This document shows positions 8,774 through 20,373 of a DNA stretch of 64,000 nucleotides, one piece after another; positions within the stretch are counted from its first letter, which is position 1; each line of letters starts with the position of its first letter. Position numbers and translations under genes: made by a program. This stretch comes from Pseudomonadota bacterium (lineage in GTDB: Bacteria > Pseudomonadota > Gammaproteobacteria > UBA5335). Below the pieces are notes generated by a model. It ran no database searches. It saw only the letters and a program-made list of their open reading frames with translations, and was not told the DNA's origin. The stretch lies in contig JAASSS010000001.1 in assembly GCA_021767745.1 (NCBI GenBank), forward strand, positions 1 to 64,000, in the 5' to 3' direction.

Positions 8774-9637
8774 CTAGTGGCGGGTCCGGCCGGCGCTCAC
8801 CGGCGGCTGCTCGCTGGCGAACAGCAGCGCGGCATCGACGGCGTCGAAGTGATAGGCGCGGCCGCAGAACTCGCAGGTCACCTCCACCTGGCCCTGCTCG
8901 GCGAGAATCTCCTCGACCTCCGCCGCGCCCAGGCCCTGCAGCACGCCGGCCACGCGGCGCCGGCTGCAGCCGCAGCGAAAGCTCACAGCGCGCGAGTCGA
9001 ACAGGCGGATGTCCTCCTCGTGGAACAACCGGTGCAGCAGCAGCGGCGTCGGCAACTCGAGCAACTCCTCGTCCTTGACCGTGGCTGCCAGCCGGCAGAG
9101 CCGGTTCCAGGCATCGGCATCGGCGGCCTCGCCCGGCATGCGCTGCAGCAGCAGCCCGGCGGTGGCGCCGGTGCCGCCGGCGAGCCACAGACGGGTGGGC
9201 AACTGCTCGGACTGGGCCAGATAATGTTCGACCGCTGGCGCCAGCGCCGGGCTCTCCAGGGGCACGATGCCCTGGTAGCGCCGGCCCTGATCGAGCGGCT
9301 CCAGCGTCAGGCTCAGGCGCGCCGCCTCCAGCAGCTGGCCTCCGGCCACGGGATGGTGGCTGGCGGTGCCGCGCAGATGCAGCTCGTGATCGCACTGCAC
9401 CAGCAGCATGCCGAGCTCGCCGCCGCCGCCGATCTGCAGGCTCAGGCGGCCGCGGAACTTGAGCGTCGCAGTCAGCAGCGCCGTGGCCGCCATGGCTTCG
9501 CCGAGCAGGCGCTGCACCGGCTCGGGATGATCACTGTGGCTCAAGGCTTCCCGCCAGGTGGCGTTCAGCCGGACGCGCAGCCCGCGGATCGGGTGCGCGG
9601 GGAAGTCGAAGCGCTCGAGCGTGTCGCCCTCGCTCAC
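8774..9637 (-). CDS. hslO: Hsp33 redox-regulated chaperonin
   Basis: 287-residue cytoplasmic holdase activated by disulfide formation and zinc release under oxidative stress. The C-terminal redox switch is complete: C222 and C224 (CGC), then C255 and C258 (CEFC), the Hsp33 CxC-x27-32-CxxC pattern. The start is GTG 9637, seven bases after the gatB stop with GAGG just upstream, which implies translation coupled to or following gatB. hslO downstream of gatCAB is not the E. coli context and may link the two only by transcription. Confidence 0.95.
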   Translation of the reverse strand: MSEGDTLERFDFPAHPIRGLRVRLNATWREALSHSDHPEPVQRLLGEAMAATALLTATLKFRGRLSLQIGGGGELGMLLVQCDHELHLRGTASHHPVAGGQLLEAARLSLTLEPLDQGRRYQGIVPLESPALAPAVEHYLAQSEQLPTRLWLAGGTGATAGLLLQRMPGEAADADAWNRLCRLAATVKDEELLELPTPLLLHRLFHEEDIRLFDSRAVSFRCGCSRRRVAGVLQGLGAAEVEEILAEQGQVEVTCEFCGRAYHFDAVDAALLFASEQPPVSAGRTRH

Positions 9638-9644
9638 GAGCGCC

Positions 9645-11081
9645 TCATGCCTGCAGCTTCGCGCGCAGCAGGCGGTTGACCTCCTGCGGATTGGCGCTGC
9701 CGCCGGTGGCCTTCATCACCTGACCGACGAAAAAGCCGAGCAGCTTGTCCTTGCCGGCGCGGTACTGGGCGAGCTGCTGCGGATTGGCGGCGATGACCTC
9801 CTCGCAGATGGCTTCCAGCGCGCCGGTGTCGCTGATCTGCCGCAGCCCGCGGGCGTCGATGAGCGCGTCCACCTCGCCCTCGCCCGCCCACAGCCCCTCG
9901 AACACGGTCTTGGCGCCGCGGCCGGAGATCGTGCCGTCGGCGATGCGCCTGACCAGCTGCGCCAGCGCCGATGCGTCGACCGGCGATTCGGTGATCTCCA
10001 GCCCCGCCTTGTTCAGCGCCCCGGCCAGATCGCCCATCACCCAGTTCGCCGCGAGCTTGGACTCGTCCGGCACCGCGGCCACCACCGCTTCGTAGTAGTC
10101 CGCGAGCTCGCGGCTGGCCGTGAGCACGGCGGCATCGTAGGCCGGCAGGCCGTACTCGGCCTGGAAGCGGGCGCGGCGGGCATCGGGCAGTTCCGGCAGC
10201 TCGGCGCGCACGGCGTTGCGCAGCGCCTCGTCGACCGTGACCGGCAGCAGGTCCGGGTCGGGGAAGTAGCGATAGTCGTTCGCCTCTTCCTTGCCGCGCA
10301 TCGAGCGCGTCTCATTCCTGGCGGGGTCGTACAGGCGGGTTTCCTGCACCACCGTACCGCCGCCCTCGATCAACGCGATCTGCCGTTCGATCTCGTAGTT
10401 GATCGCGCGCTCGACGAAGCGGAAGGAGTTGAGGTTCTTCAGCTCGGCCCGGGTGCCGAACTGCGCCTGGCCGACCGGGCGCACCGAGACGTTGGCGTCG
10501 CAGCGGAACGAGCCTTCCTGCATGTTGCCGTCGCAGATCTCCAGATAGCGCACCAGCGCGTGGAGCTTCTTCATGTAGGCGACGGCCTCGCGGGCACTGC
10601 GCAGGTCCGGCTCGGAGACGATCTCCAGCAGCGGCGTGCCGGCACGGTTCAGGTCGATGCCGCTCTGGCCGTGGAAGCTCTCGTGCAGCGACTTGCCGGC
10701 GTCCTCCTCCAGGTGCGCCCGGGTGATGCCGACGCGCTTGATGCTGCCGTCGTCGAGCGCCACGTCCAGATGGCCGCGGCCGACGATCGGCAGCTCGAAC
10801 TGGCTGATCTGGTAGCCCTTGGGCAGGTCCGGATAGAAGTAGTTCTTGCGCGCGAAGACCGAGCGCGGCGCGATCTCGGCCTCGATCGCCAGGCCGAACT
10901 TCACCGCCATGCGCACCGCGCCGGCGTTCAGCACCGGCAGCATGCCCGGATAGCCCAGATCGATGGCGCAGGCCTGCGTGTTCGGCTCGGCACCGTAGCG
11001 GGTGGCGGCACCGGAGAAGATCTTGCTCTGCGTGGCGAGCTGGGCGTGCACCTCCAGCCCGATCACTGTTTCCCATTCCAT
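9645..11081 (-). CDS. gatB: Asp-tRNA(Asn)/Glu-tRNA(Gln) amidotransferase subunit B
   Basis: 478 residues, full length for GatB, the subunit that binds mischarged Glu-tRNA(Gln) or Asp-tRNA(Asn) and activates the acyl group with ATP. Recognised by the N-terminal [19 protein letters not shown], the [17 protein letters not shown] block near 80-95 and the C-terminal YqeY-like tail ending [12 protein letters not shown]. Order in transcription is gatC-gatA-gatB-hslO with gaps of 76, 9 and 7 bases, consistent with a single operon. Presence implies that at least one of GlnRS or AsnRS function is supplied by this indirect route. Confidence 0.97.
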   Translation of the reverse strand: MEWETVIGLEVHAQLATQSKIFSGAATRYGAEPNTQACAIDLGYPGMLPVLNAGAVRMAVKFGLAIEAEIAPRSVFARKNYFYPDLPKGYQISQFELPIVGRGHLDVALDDGSIKRVGITRAHLEEDAGKSLHESFHGQSGIDLNRAGTPLLEIVSEPDLRSAREAVAYMKKLHALVRYLEICDGNMQEGSFRCDANVSVRPVGQAQFGTRAELKNLNSFRFVERAINYEIERQIALIEGGGTVVQETRLYDPARNETRSMRGKEEANDYRYFPDPDLLPVTVDEALRNAVRAELPELPDARRARFQAEYGLPAYDAAVLTASRELADYYEAVVAAVPDESKLAANWVMGDLAGALNKAGLEITESPVDASALAQLVRRIADGTISGRGAKTVFEGLWAGEGEVDALIDARGLRQISDTGALEAICEEVIAANPQQLAQYRAGKDKLLGFFVGQVMKATGGSANPQEVNRLLRAKLQA

Positions 11082-11090
11082 GCCTGCCCC

Positions 11091-14073
<2,983 letters not shown>

Positions 14074-14117
14074 GCCGGCGGGCGTCTGCCTGTGTCGACC
14101 GCTCGGGAGCGTGAGTC

Positions 14118-15005
14118 ATCGACAAGTCGCTGTTCGTCACCTCCAGGCGTCTGGCCGGCTGGCTGCTGGCGCTGCTCTGCCTCTCACTGGCGCTGATGTA
14201 TCTGGACCATCGGCGCGGCGGCGCGGAGCAGGTCCGGCTCGCGCTGAGCGGCGTGGTGCTGCCCATCGAATGGCTGGTGGAGCTGCCCTTCGATGCGCTG
14301 GACGTGGTTCGCGAACGGTGGGTCAGCCGCCAGCAGCTGTTGACACAGAACCGCGAGCTGCGCGAACGGGCGCTGCTGCTGCAGGCGCGCCAGCAGCGGG
14401 TGGCCGCCCTGCAGGCCGAGAACGCCCGCCTGCGCCGGCTGCTCCGGGCCACGCGCCGCACCGGCGAGAGCCTGTCGGTCGCCGAGATCGTGCGACTGGA
14501 CCTGGATCCCTACCGGCACGAGGTGCTGATCGATCGCGGCACGCGCGATGGCGTCCATCGCGGCCAGGCGCTAGTGGATGCCTATGGCATCGTCGGCCAG
14601 GTCATCCACGCCGGCGTCGACTCGGCCAGCGCCCTGCTCATCACCGATCCCAACCATGCCGTGCCGGTCGAAGTGACGCGCAACGGCCTGCGCGCGCTGG
14701 CCCAGGGCACCGGTCAGGGCAACCGGCTGAGCGTGCCGTACCTGCCGAACAACGCCGATATCCAGGAAGGTGACGTGCTGGTGGCATCGGGCCTGGGCGG
14801 GCGCTTTCCGCGGGGCTATCCGGTGGCGGTGGTGACCGAGATGCGGCGCGATCCGGGGCGCCGCTTCGCCGACATCGCCGCCCGGCCGATCGCCCGGGTG
14901 GATCGCAGCCGCGAGGTGCTGCTGGTCTGGCCACGGCCGATGCTCGCCGAGCCGGCACCGGCCACGCCGGCGCCGGATGCCGACACCCCGCCCCCCGTCC
15001 GATGA
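14118..15005 (+). CDS. mreC: Rod shape-determining protein MreC (non-canonical start)
   Basis: About 295 residues. One N-terminal membrane helix (LAGWLLALLCLSLALMYLDH), a coiled coil (about 50-85, rich in RQQLL/RELRERALLLQARQQ) and a beta-rich periplasmic domain with the signature VLVASGLGGRFPRGYPVAVV. It scaffolds PBP2/RodA with MreB. The frame is closed by TGA at 14112-14114 and contains no ATG, GTG or TTG before ATG 14196, which would delete the membrane anchor. The best start by homology (IDKSLFV... like MKPIF...) is ATC 14118, eight bases after GGAG (14106-14109). GTG 14111 is out of frame by one base. The end overlaps mreD by ATGA. Confidence 0.88.
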   Translation: MDKSLFVTSRRLAGWLLALLCLSLALMYLDHRRGGAEQVRLALSGVVLPIEWLVELPFDALDVVRERWVSRQQLLTQNRELRERALLLQARQQRVAALQAENARLRRLLRATRRTGESLSVAEIVRLDLDPYRHEVLIDRGTRDGVHRGQALVDAYGIVGQVIHAGVDSASALLITDPNHAVPVEVTRNGLRALAQGTGQGNRLSVPYLPNNADIQEGDVLVASGLGGRFPRGYPVAVVTEMRRDPGRRFADIAARPIARVDRSREVLLVWPRPMLAEPAPATPAPDADTPPPVR

Positions 15006-15484
15006 GCGATCTGCTGCGACGCTGGGGCGTGCTCGCCGGCGCGTTCCTGCTCGCCTACGTGCTCGACGTCATCCCGCTGCCGGACCGGCTCGCCGTCGCG
15101 CGGCCGGCCTGGCTGGCGCTGGTGGTGATCTACTGGAGCATGGCCCTGCCCTGGCGACTGCACCTGAGCCTGGTGTGGCTGCTCGGCCTGCTGCTGGACG
15201 TACTGCGCCGCGACCTGCTGGGCATGCACGCGCTGGCGCTGACCTGCGTCGCCTTCGGCATCCAGCGCTACTATCTGCAGGTACGGGCCTTTCCCGTCTG
15301 GCAGCAGAGTCTGCTGGTCATGGGCGTGATCGCGGGGTATGAGTTCCTGCTGTTCTGGGCCGAGGGCGCCACGGCCGCCCAGGTGCCGCCCTATCCCTGG
15401 CCGGCAATCCTCTCCAGCGGCCTGCTCTGGCCATGGGTATTCGCCTCGCTGCGGGGCCTGCGGCGGCGCTTCGAGCTGACCTGA
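15002..15484 (+). CDS. mreD: Rod shape-determining protein MreD
   Basis: 160-residue inner-membrane protein with about five hydrophobic helices and the conserved RPAWLALVVIYWSMALP and LGLLLDVLRRDLLGMHAL loops of MreD. It bridges MreC to the elongation machinery. ATG 15002 overlaps the mreC stop by four bases, which indicates translational coupling. It ends six bases before mrdA. Confidence 0.93.
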   Translation: MSDLLRRWGVLAGAFLLAYVLDVIPLPDRLAVARPAWLALVVIYWSMALPWRLHLSLVWLLGLLLDVLRRDLLGMHALALTCVAFGIQRYYLQVRAFPVWQQSLLVMGVIAGYEFLLFWAEGATAAQVPPYPWPAILSSGLLWPWVFASLRGLRRRFELT

Positions 15485-15489
15485 AGATC

Positions 15490-17373
15490 ATGGGCATTCG
15501 CGACCATCTCGACGACCCCCTCGCCGTCCGGCGGCTGTTCTTCTTCCGGCTGCTGTGGGCCGGCGCCGTGGTGCTGCTGGTGTTCGGCGGCCTCACCTGG
15601 CGCCTGGTGCACCTGCAGGTCGTGCAGCACGATCACTTCGACACGCTGAGCGAGGACAATCGCATCCGCCTGCGGCCGATCCCACCGCGGCGCGGCCTGA
15701 TCTACGATCGCAACGGCGCGCTGCTGGCCGAGAACCTGCCGTCCTACCGGCTCGATCTGATCCCCGAGGAGATCGACGACCTGCCCGCGACGCTGGCGGC
15801 ACTGGGCAGGCTGATCGCGCTGGACGAGCAGGACATCGCCCGCTTCGAGAAGGCGCGCCGCCAGCATCGGCAGTTCGATCCGGTGCCGCTGCGCTATCAG
15901 CTGACGCCGGAGGAGCTGGCACGGTTCGCCGTCGAGCAGGCCCATCTGCCCGGGGTGGAAATCGCCGCCACTCTCACACGCTGGTATCCCTACGGCCCGG
16001 CGGCGGCGCATGTGATCGGCTATGTCGGCGCGATCGATACGGACGACCTCAAGCGGCTGGACAAGCGCGACTACGCCGGGACGCGTCACATCGGCAAGGC
16101 CGGCGTGGAACGCTGGTACGAGGATCTGCTGCACGGCGCGCCGGGACACGAACAGCAGGAGGTGAACGTCCAGGGCCGGGCCCTGCGCACCCTGGCCGAG
16201 ACCCCGCAGACGCCGGGGCAGGACCTCTACCTCAGTCTCGACATCGACCTGCAGCTCGCCGCGGCGCAGGCGCTGGGCGAACGGCGCGGGGCCGTGGTGG
16301 CGATCGAACCCGGCACCGGCGAGGTGCTGGCGCTGGTGAGCAATCCCGCCTACGACAACAACCTGTTCATCGACGGCATCGACAGCAAGACCTATCGCGC
16401 CCTGAACGCCGACCCGGGCCGGCCGCTGTTCAACCGGGCCCTGTTCGGCCAGTACCCGCCGGGCTCGACCGTCAAACCCTTCCTCGGCCTCGCCGACGTC
16501 GACATCGGCCGCCCGCTCGGCAACAGCGGCGTCTACTGCAACGGCGGCTTCAAGCTGCCGAGCGCGACGCGCATCTATCGCGACTGGAAGCGCACCGGTC
16601 ACGGCCGCACGGACCTGACCAAGGCGATCGAGCAGAGCTGTGATGTGTACTTCTATCAGCTCTCGCTCTCGCTCGGCGTCGACCGCATCCACGACTACCT
16701 CACGCGCTTCGGCTTCGGCCACAAGACCGGCATCGACCTGCCCGGCGAGCGGGCCGGTCTGGTGCCGTCCAAGGCCTGGAAGCGCGCCACGCGCAACGAG
16801 TCCTGGTACATCGGCGAGACGCTGATCACCTCCATCGGCCAGGGCTTCAACCTCGCCACGCCGCTGCAGCTCGCCGACGCGACCGCCACCCTCGCCGCCC
16901 GCGGCGTTGCCGCCGCGCCGCGCGTGGCTCGCGCGGCCATCTCGCCGCTGGACGGGCAGTACACGGCGCTGGCACCGGCGCTGGAACCCCCGGTGACGCT
17001 GCGCGAGCCCCGCGGCTGGGATATCGTGCACGGCGCAATGCACGATGTGCTGTTCGCGCCGCGCGGCACCGCCCGTGCGAGCGCAGCCGGCGCCGCCTAT
17101 CAATACGCCGGCAAGACCGGTACGGCGCAGGTGTTCGGCCTCGGTCAGGACGAGGAATACGACGCCGAGACGATCGCCGAGAACCTGCGCGACCATGCGC
17201 TGTTCATCGCCTTTGCGCCGCTGGAATCGCCGACCATCGCCCTGGCCGTGGTGGTCGAGCACGGCGGCAGCGGCAGCGGCACGGCGGCGCCGATCGCACG
17301 ACAGGTGCTCGATGCCTATCTCGACCGGCCCGCCCTGGGGCCGGAGCAGCCGATGCAGGTGAGTGCACGATGA
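15490..17373 (+). CDS. mrdA: Penicillin-binding protein 2, elongasome transpeptidase
   Basis: 627-residue class B PBP. One N-terminal membrane helix (about 15-38), a pedestal domain starting RLRPIPPRRGLIYDRNG, and a transpeptidase domain with S326-TVK (SxxK), S383-CD (SxN-equivalent, as in other PBP2s) and K542-TG. It cross-links peptidoglycan along the cell cylinder in complex with RodA. ATG 15490 was preferred over the upstream in-frame start at 15433, which lies inside mreD. The gene ends in an ATGA overlap with rodA. Confidence 0.97.
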   Translation: MGIRDHLDDPLAVRRLFFFRLLWAGAVVLLVFGGLTWRLVHLQVVQHDHFDTLSEDNRIRLRPIPPRRGLIYDRNGALLAENLPSYRLDLIPEEIDDLPATLAALGRLIALDEQDIARFEKARRQHRQFDPVPLRYQLTPEELARFAVEQAHLPGVEIAATLTRWYPYGPAAAHVIGYVGAIDTDDLKRLDKRDYAGTRHIGKAGVERWYEDLLHGAPGHEQQEVNVQGRALRTLAETPQTPGQDLYLSLDIDLQLAAAQALGERRGAVVAIEPGTGEVLALVSNPAYDNNLFIDGIDSKTYRALNADPGRPLFNRALFGQYPPGSTVKPFLGLADVDIGRPLGNSGVYCNGGFKLPSATRIYRDWKRTGHGRTDLTKAIEQSCDVYFYQLSLSLGVDRIHDYLTRFGFGHKTGIDLPGERAGLVPSKAWKRATRNESWYIGETLITSIGQGFNLATPLQLADATATLAARGVAAAPRVARAAISPLDGQYTALAPALEPPVTLREPRGWDIVHGAMHDVLFAPRGTARASAAGAAYQYAGKTGTAQVFGLGQDEEYDAETIAENLRDHALFIAFAPLESPTIALAVVVEHGGSGSGTAAPIARQVLDAYLDRPALGPEQPMQVSAR

Positions 17374-18488
17374 ACGGACGCGACGTCTGGGTGGAACGCC
17401 AGCAGGCCGGCACGGTGATGCCGATGCTGCATCTGGATGCTCAGCTGCTGCTCGGCCTGCTGCTGCTGTGCGGCATCGGCTGCGCGATCCTCTACAGCGC
17501 CAGCGGCGCCAGCGATACCCTGCTGACGCGCCAGCTGATCCGCCTCGGCATCGCCTTCGTCGTCATGCTCGCCATCGCCCAGGTTCCGAGCGATGTGCTG
17601 CGCCGCTGGAGCCTGCCGCTGTATCTGCTGGGCGTGGTGCTGCTGGCGCTGGTGCTGGTGCTCGGCGATGTGGGCAAGGGCGCGCAGCGCTGGCTGGACC
17701 TCGGCGTGGTCCGCTTCCAGCCCTCGGAGATCATGAAGCTCGCCACGCCGATGATGGTGGCGCGCTACATTCACGAGCACCGCATGCCGCCGACGCTGCG
17801 CGACGTGGCCGTGGTGGCGGTGATCGTGCTGTTGCCGGCGGCGCTGATCATCCAGCAGCCCGACCTCGGCACGGCGCTGCTGGTCGCCACCGCCGGCGCT
17901 TTCGCGCTGTTCATGGCGGGCCTGTCCTGGCGGGTGATCCTCGCGCTGCTGGCGGCGATCGCCGCCTGCGTGCCGCTGCTGTGGATGAACATGCACGAGT
18001 ATCAGCGCCAGCGTGTGCTGACCTTTCTGAACCCGGAGGCCGACCCGCTCGGCGCCGGCTATCACATCATCCAGTCGCAGATCGCCATCGGCTCGGGCGG
18101 CCTGTTCGGCCAGGGCTGGCTGCAGGGCAGCCAGGCGCACCTGCGATTTTTGCCGGAGCGCTCGACCGACTTCATCTTCGCCGTGTTCGCGGAGGAGTTC
18201 GGCCTGCTCGGCCTGCTCGTGCTGCTGGCGCTGTACCTGTTCGTCATCTTCCGCGGCCTGCGGATCGCGCTGCTGGCACAGAACGTCTACGAACGGCTGC
18301 TGGCGGCGGCGCTGTCGCTGACCTTCTTCGTCTACGTCAGCGTGAACGCCGGCATGGTCAGCGGGCTGCTGCCCGTGGTGGGCGTGCCGCTGCCGCTGAT
18401 CAGCTACGGCGGCACCTCGATGGTGACGCTGATGGCCGGCTTCGGCATGCTGATGTCCATCCAGACCCACAAGAAGATGCTGCTCTGA
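17370..18488 (+). CDS. rodA: Peptidoglycan polymerase RodA (SEDS family)
   Basis: 372 residues, ten predicted membrane helices. SEDS signatures are visible: VGKGAQRWLDLGVVRFQPSEIMK, QPDLGTALLV and GVPLPLISYGGTSMVTLMAGFG at the C-terminus. It polymerises lipid II into glycan strands and works with the PBP2 encoded just upstream. ATG 17370 overlaps the mrdA stop, and the TGA stop overlaps the mltB ATG by one base. Confidence 0.97.
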   Translation: MNGRDVWVERQQAGTVMPMLHLDAQLLLGLLLLCGIGCAILYSASGASDTLLTRQLIRLGIAFVVMLAIAQVPSDVLRRWSLPLYLLGVVLLALVLVLGDVGKGAQRWLDLGVVRFQPSEIMKLATPMMVARYIHEHRMPPTLRDVAVVAVIVLLPAALIIQQPDLGTALLVATAGAFALFMAGLSWRVILALLAAIAACVPLLWMNMHEYQRQRVLTFLNPEADPLGAGYHIIQSQIAIGSGGLFGQGWLQGSQAHLRFLPERSTDFIFAVFAEEFGLLGLLVLLALYLFVIFRGLRIALLAQNVYERLLAAALSLTFFVYVSVNAGMVSGLLPVVGVPLPLISYGGTSMVTLMAGFGMLMSIQTHKKMLL

Positions 18489-19483
18489 TGCGATTGCCCA
18501 ACCTTGCCGCCTGCCTTGGCGCCGGCCTCGGCCTGCTCGCGCTCGATGCCACCGCCGCCTTCGACGCGGCCCAAGTCGATGCCTTCGTTGCCGAGACGGT
18601 GCGCGAATACGGGCTGGACGAGGACGTCGTGCGCGGCGTGCTCGGCCAGGCCGAACAGCGCGAGAGCATCCTCGCCGCGATGCGCCGTCCGGCGGAAGCC
18701 AAGCCCTGGCACGCCTATCGCAAGATCTTCCTGACGCCCGAGCGGATCGAGGGCGGCGTGGCGTTCATGCGCGAGCACGCCGAGATCCTGGCACGCGCCG
18801 AGCAGGAATACGGCGTGCCGCCGCAGATCGTTACCGCGATCATCGGCGTGGAGACCTTCTATGGCCGCCACACCGGCAGCTACCGGGTCGTCGATGCCCT
18901 GGCCACGCTGGGCTTTGCCTATCCGCCGCGGGCGAAGTTCTTCCGTAGCGAACTCGGCCATTTCCTGCAGCTGGTGCAGGAAGAACCGATCGATCCGCTC
19001 GCCGCCAAGGGCTCCTACGCCGGCGCGATGGGCCTTGGGCAGTTCATCCCCAGCAGCTACCGCGCCTATGCGGTCGACTTCGACGCCGACGGCACGCGTG
19101 ACCTGTGGGGCTCGAAGGCCGACGCCATCGGCAGCGTCGCCAACTACTTCGCCCGCCATCGCTGGCGTGCCGGCGAGCCGGTCGCGCTGCCGGTGGCCGC
19201 GAGCGGCGCGCTGGCCGAGCAGGCCAACCGCGGCATCGAGCTCACCACCACCGTTGGCGCGCTGCAGCAGGCCGGGCTCGACGTGCCGGCGACGCTGCCC
19301 GGGGACGCCCCGGCCAACCTGGTGGCGCTGGAACAGCCGCAGGGCGAGGATTACTGGCTCGGGCTGCACAACCTGTACGTGATCACGCGCTACAACCGCA
19401 GCGTGCACTACGCGATGGCCGTCTATCAGCTCAGCGAGGCCATCCGCGAATCGGCGGCCGGGGTTGATGCCGCCAGCGGCTGA
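18488..19483 (+). CDS. mltB: Membrane-bound lytic murein transglycosylase B
   Basis: 331 residues. A signal-like N-terminus (LAACLGAGLGLLALDATAAF) leads into an SLT-2 domain; the catalytic Glu is E122 in AIIGVETFYGRHTGSYRVVDAL, and the later AMGLGQFIPSSYRAYAVDFDADG block fits MltB. It cleaves glycan strands to 1,6-anhydroMurNAc ends, which feed the recycling route that AmgK/MurU (24-25 kb) serve. A lipobox cysteine is not evident, so it may be periplasmic rather than lipid-anchored, unlike E. coli MltB. Confidence 0.95.
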   Translation: MRLPNLAACLGAGLGLLALDATAAFDAAQVDAFVAETVREYGLDEDVVRGVLGQAEQRESILAAMRRPAEAKPWHAYRKIFLTPERIEGGVAFMREHAEILARAEQEYGVPPQIVTAIIGVETFYGRHTGSYRVVDALATLGFAYPPRAKFFRSELGHFLQLVQEEPIDPLAAKGSYAGAMGLGQFIPSSYRAYAVDFDADGTRDLWGSKADAIGSVANYFARHRWRAGEPVALPVAASGALAEQANRGIELTTTVGALQQAGLDVPATLPGDAPANLVALEQPQGEDYWLGLHNLYVITRYNRSVHYAMAVYQLSEAIRESAAGVDAASG

Positions 19484-20291
19484 CGCCGGCTGCACGCGGT
19501 GGCGCTTGCTGCGGCGCTGGTTGCTGCTGCTCGCAGCAGCCTACCTCGCCGGCTGCGCCGGCCCGCCGTCGAGGGACGGCCCGCCGCGCCCGCGGGATGT
19601 GCCGCCGCTGGATTCGATCGTCGAGCCGGTGCCCCGCTGGGAGGCGCCCAGCCGCTACGGCAATCCCGCCAGCTACACGGTGCTCGGCAAGACCTACCGC
19701 ACGCTGCCGAGCGCCGCCGGCTATCGCGCCCGCGGCAAGGCATCCTGGTATGGCCGCAAGTTCCACGGCCAGCGCACCTCCAGCGGCGAGCCGTTCGACA
19801 TGTTCGCGCTGACGGCGGCGCATCGCGAGCTGCCGCTGCCGACCTTCGCCCGCGTTACGAACCTCGACAACGGGCGCAACCTGATCGTGCGCATCAACGA
19901 TCGCGGACCGTTCCATCACGACCGTATCCTGGACCTGTCCTGGGCGGCCGCGGCAAAGCTCGGCGTGCTCGACCAGGGCACCGCGCGGGTGGAGGTGCAG
20001 GCGATCACGCCGGCGCGGGGCGGCGCCCTGGCCACCGCCCCGGCAGTGCCGGCCAGAGCCGTGACGGATGGCCCGCTGTGGCTGCAGGTCGGCGCCTTCG
20101 CCGCCCAGGACAACGCCGAGCTGCTGCGCCAGCGCCTGCTGCTGGCCGGGCTCGGCCCCGTGCACGTCGCCCGCGAGCGGCGCGGGCGGACGGCGATGCA
20201 CATCGTCCGTCTCGGCCCCTACGCCACCCCCGAGGCGCTGGCCAGCGCCGCCTCGCGCTACGCCGATCGTGCCGGCGCAGCCGGCCTGTGA
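19467..20291 (+). CDS. rlpA: Septal ring lytic transglycosylase RlpA, lipoprotein with SPOR domain
   Basis: 274 residues. Lipoprotein signal with lipobox LAGC (about residue 30), a double-psi beta-barrel RlpA domain (GKASWYGRKFHGQRTSSGEPFD, then NLIVRINDRGPFH) and a C-terminal SPOR domain (GPLWLQVGAFAAQDNAELLRQRL) that binds denuded septal glycan. Starts at ATG 19467 inside the end of mltB (17-base overlap); TTG 19464 is adjacent and in frame. The pair mltB-rlpA next to rodA is a common gammaproteobacterial order. Confidence 0.95.
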   Translation: MPPAADAGCTRWRLLRRWLLLLAAAYLAGCAGPPSRDGPPRPRDVPPLDSIVEPVPRWEAPSRYGNPASYTVLGKTYRTLPSAAGYRARGKASWYGRKFHGQRTSSGEPFDMFALTAAHRELPLPTFARVTNLDNGRNLIVRINDRGPFHHDRILDLSWAAAAKLGVLDQGTARVEVQAITPARGGALATAPAVPARAVTDGPLWLQVGAFAAQDNAELLRQRLLLAGLGPVHVARERRGRTAMHIVRLGPYATPEALASAASRYADRAGAAGL

Positions 20292-20301
20292 GCCGGGAAT
20301 C

Positions 20302-20319
20302 GCGGCGGCTTGCCGCCGC
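20302..20319. other. GC hairpin between rlpA and dacA
   Basis: Perfect inverted repeat GCGGCGGC-TT-GCCGCCGC. There is no T-tract after it, so it is not a canonical intrinsic terminator. It overlaps the -35 of the putative dacA promoter and may act as a weak attenuator or mRNA stabiliser for the upstream genes. Confidence 0.5.
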
Positions 20320-20337
20320 AGGGACAGCCGCTAGAAT
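20310..20337 (+). promoter_or_regulatory. Candidate sigma-70 promoter for dacA
   Basis: TTGCCG (20310-20315), 16-bp spacer, TAGAAT (20332-20337, five of six consensus positions). The dacA ATG is 36 bp downstream. This would give dacA-dat-ybeD-lipB a promoter independent of the mre operon. Confidence 0.45.
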
Positions 20338-20373
20338 GGCCGATCTACCCGCAACCGGCATGTCGCCAGCCCG

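Noticed and set aside
14111-14773. GTG 14111 frame as the real gene after mreB
   Set aside because: Its product is Arg/Gly/Ala-rich without motifs, while the adjacent frame is a clear MreC. It is mentioned only because a one-base error could connect this GTG to mreC.
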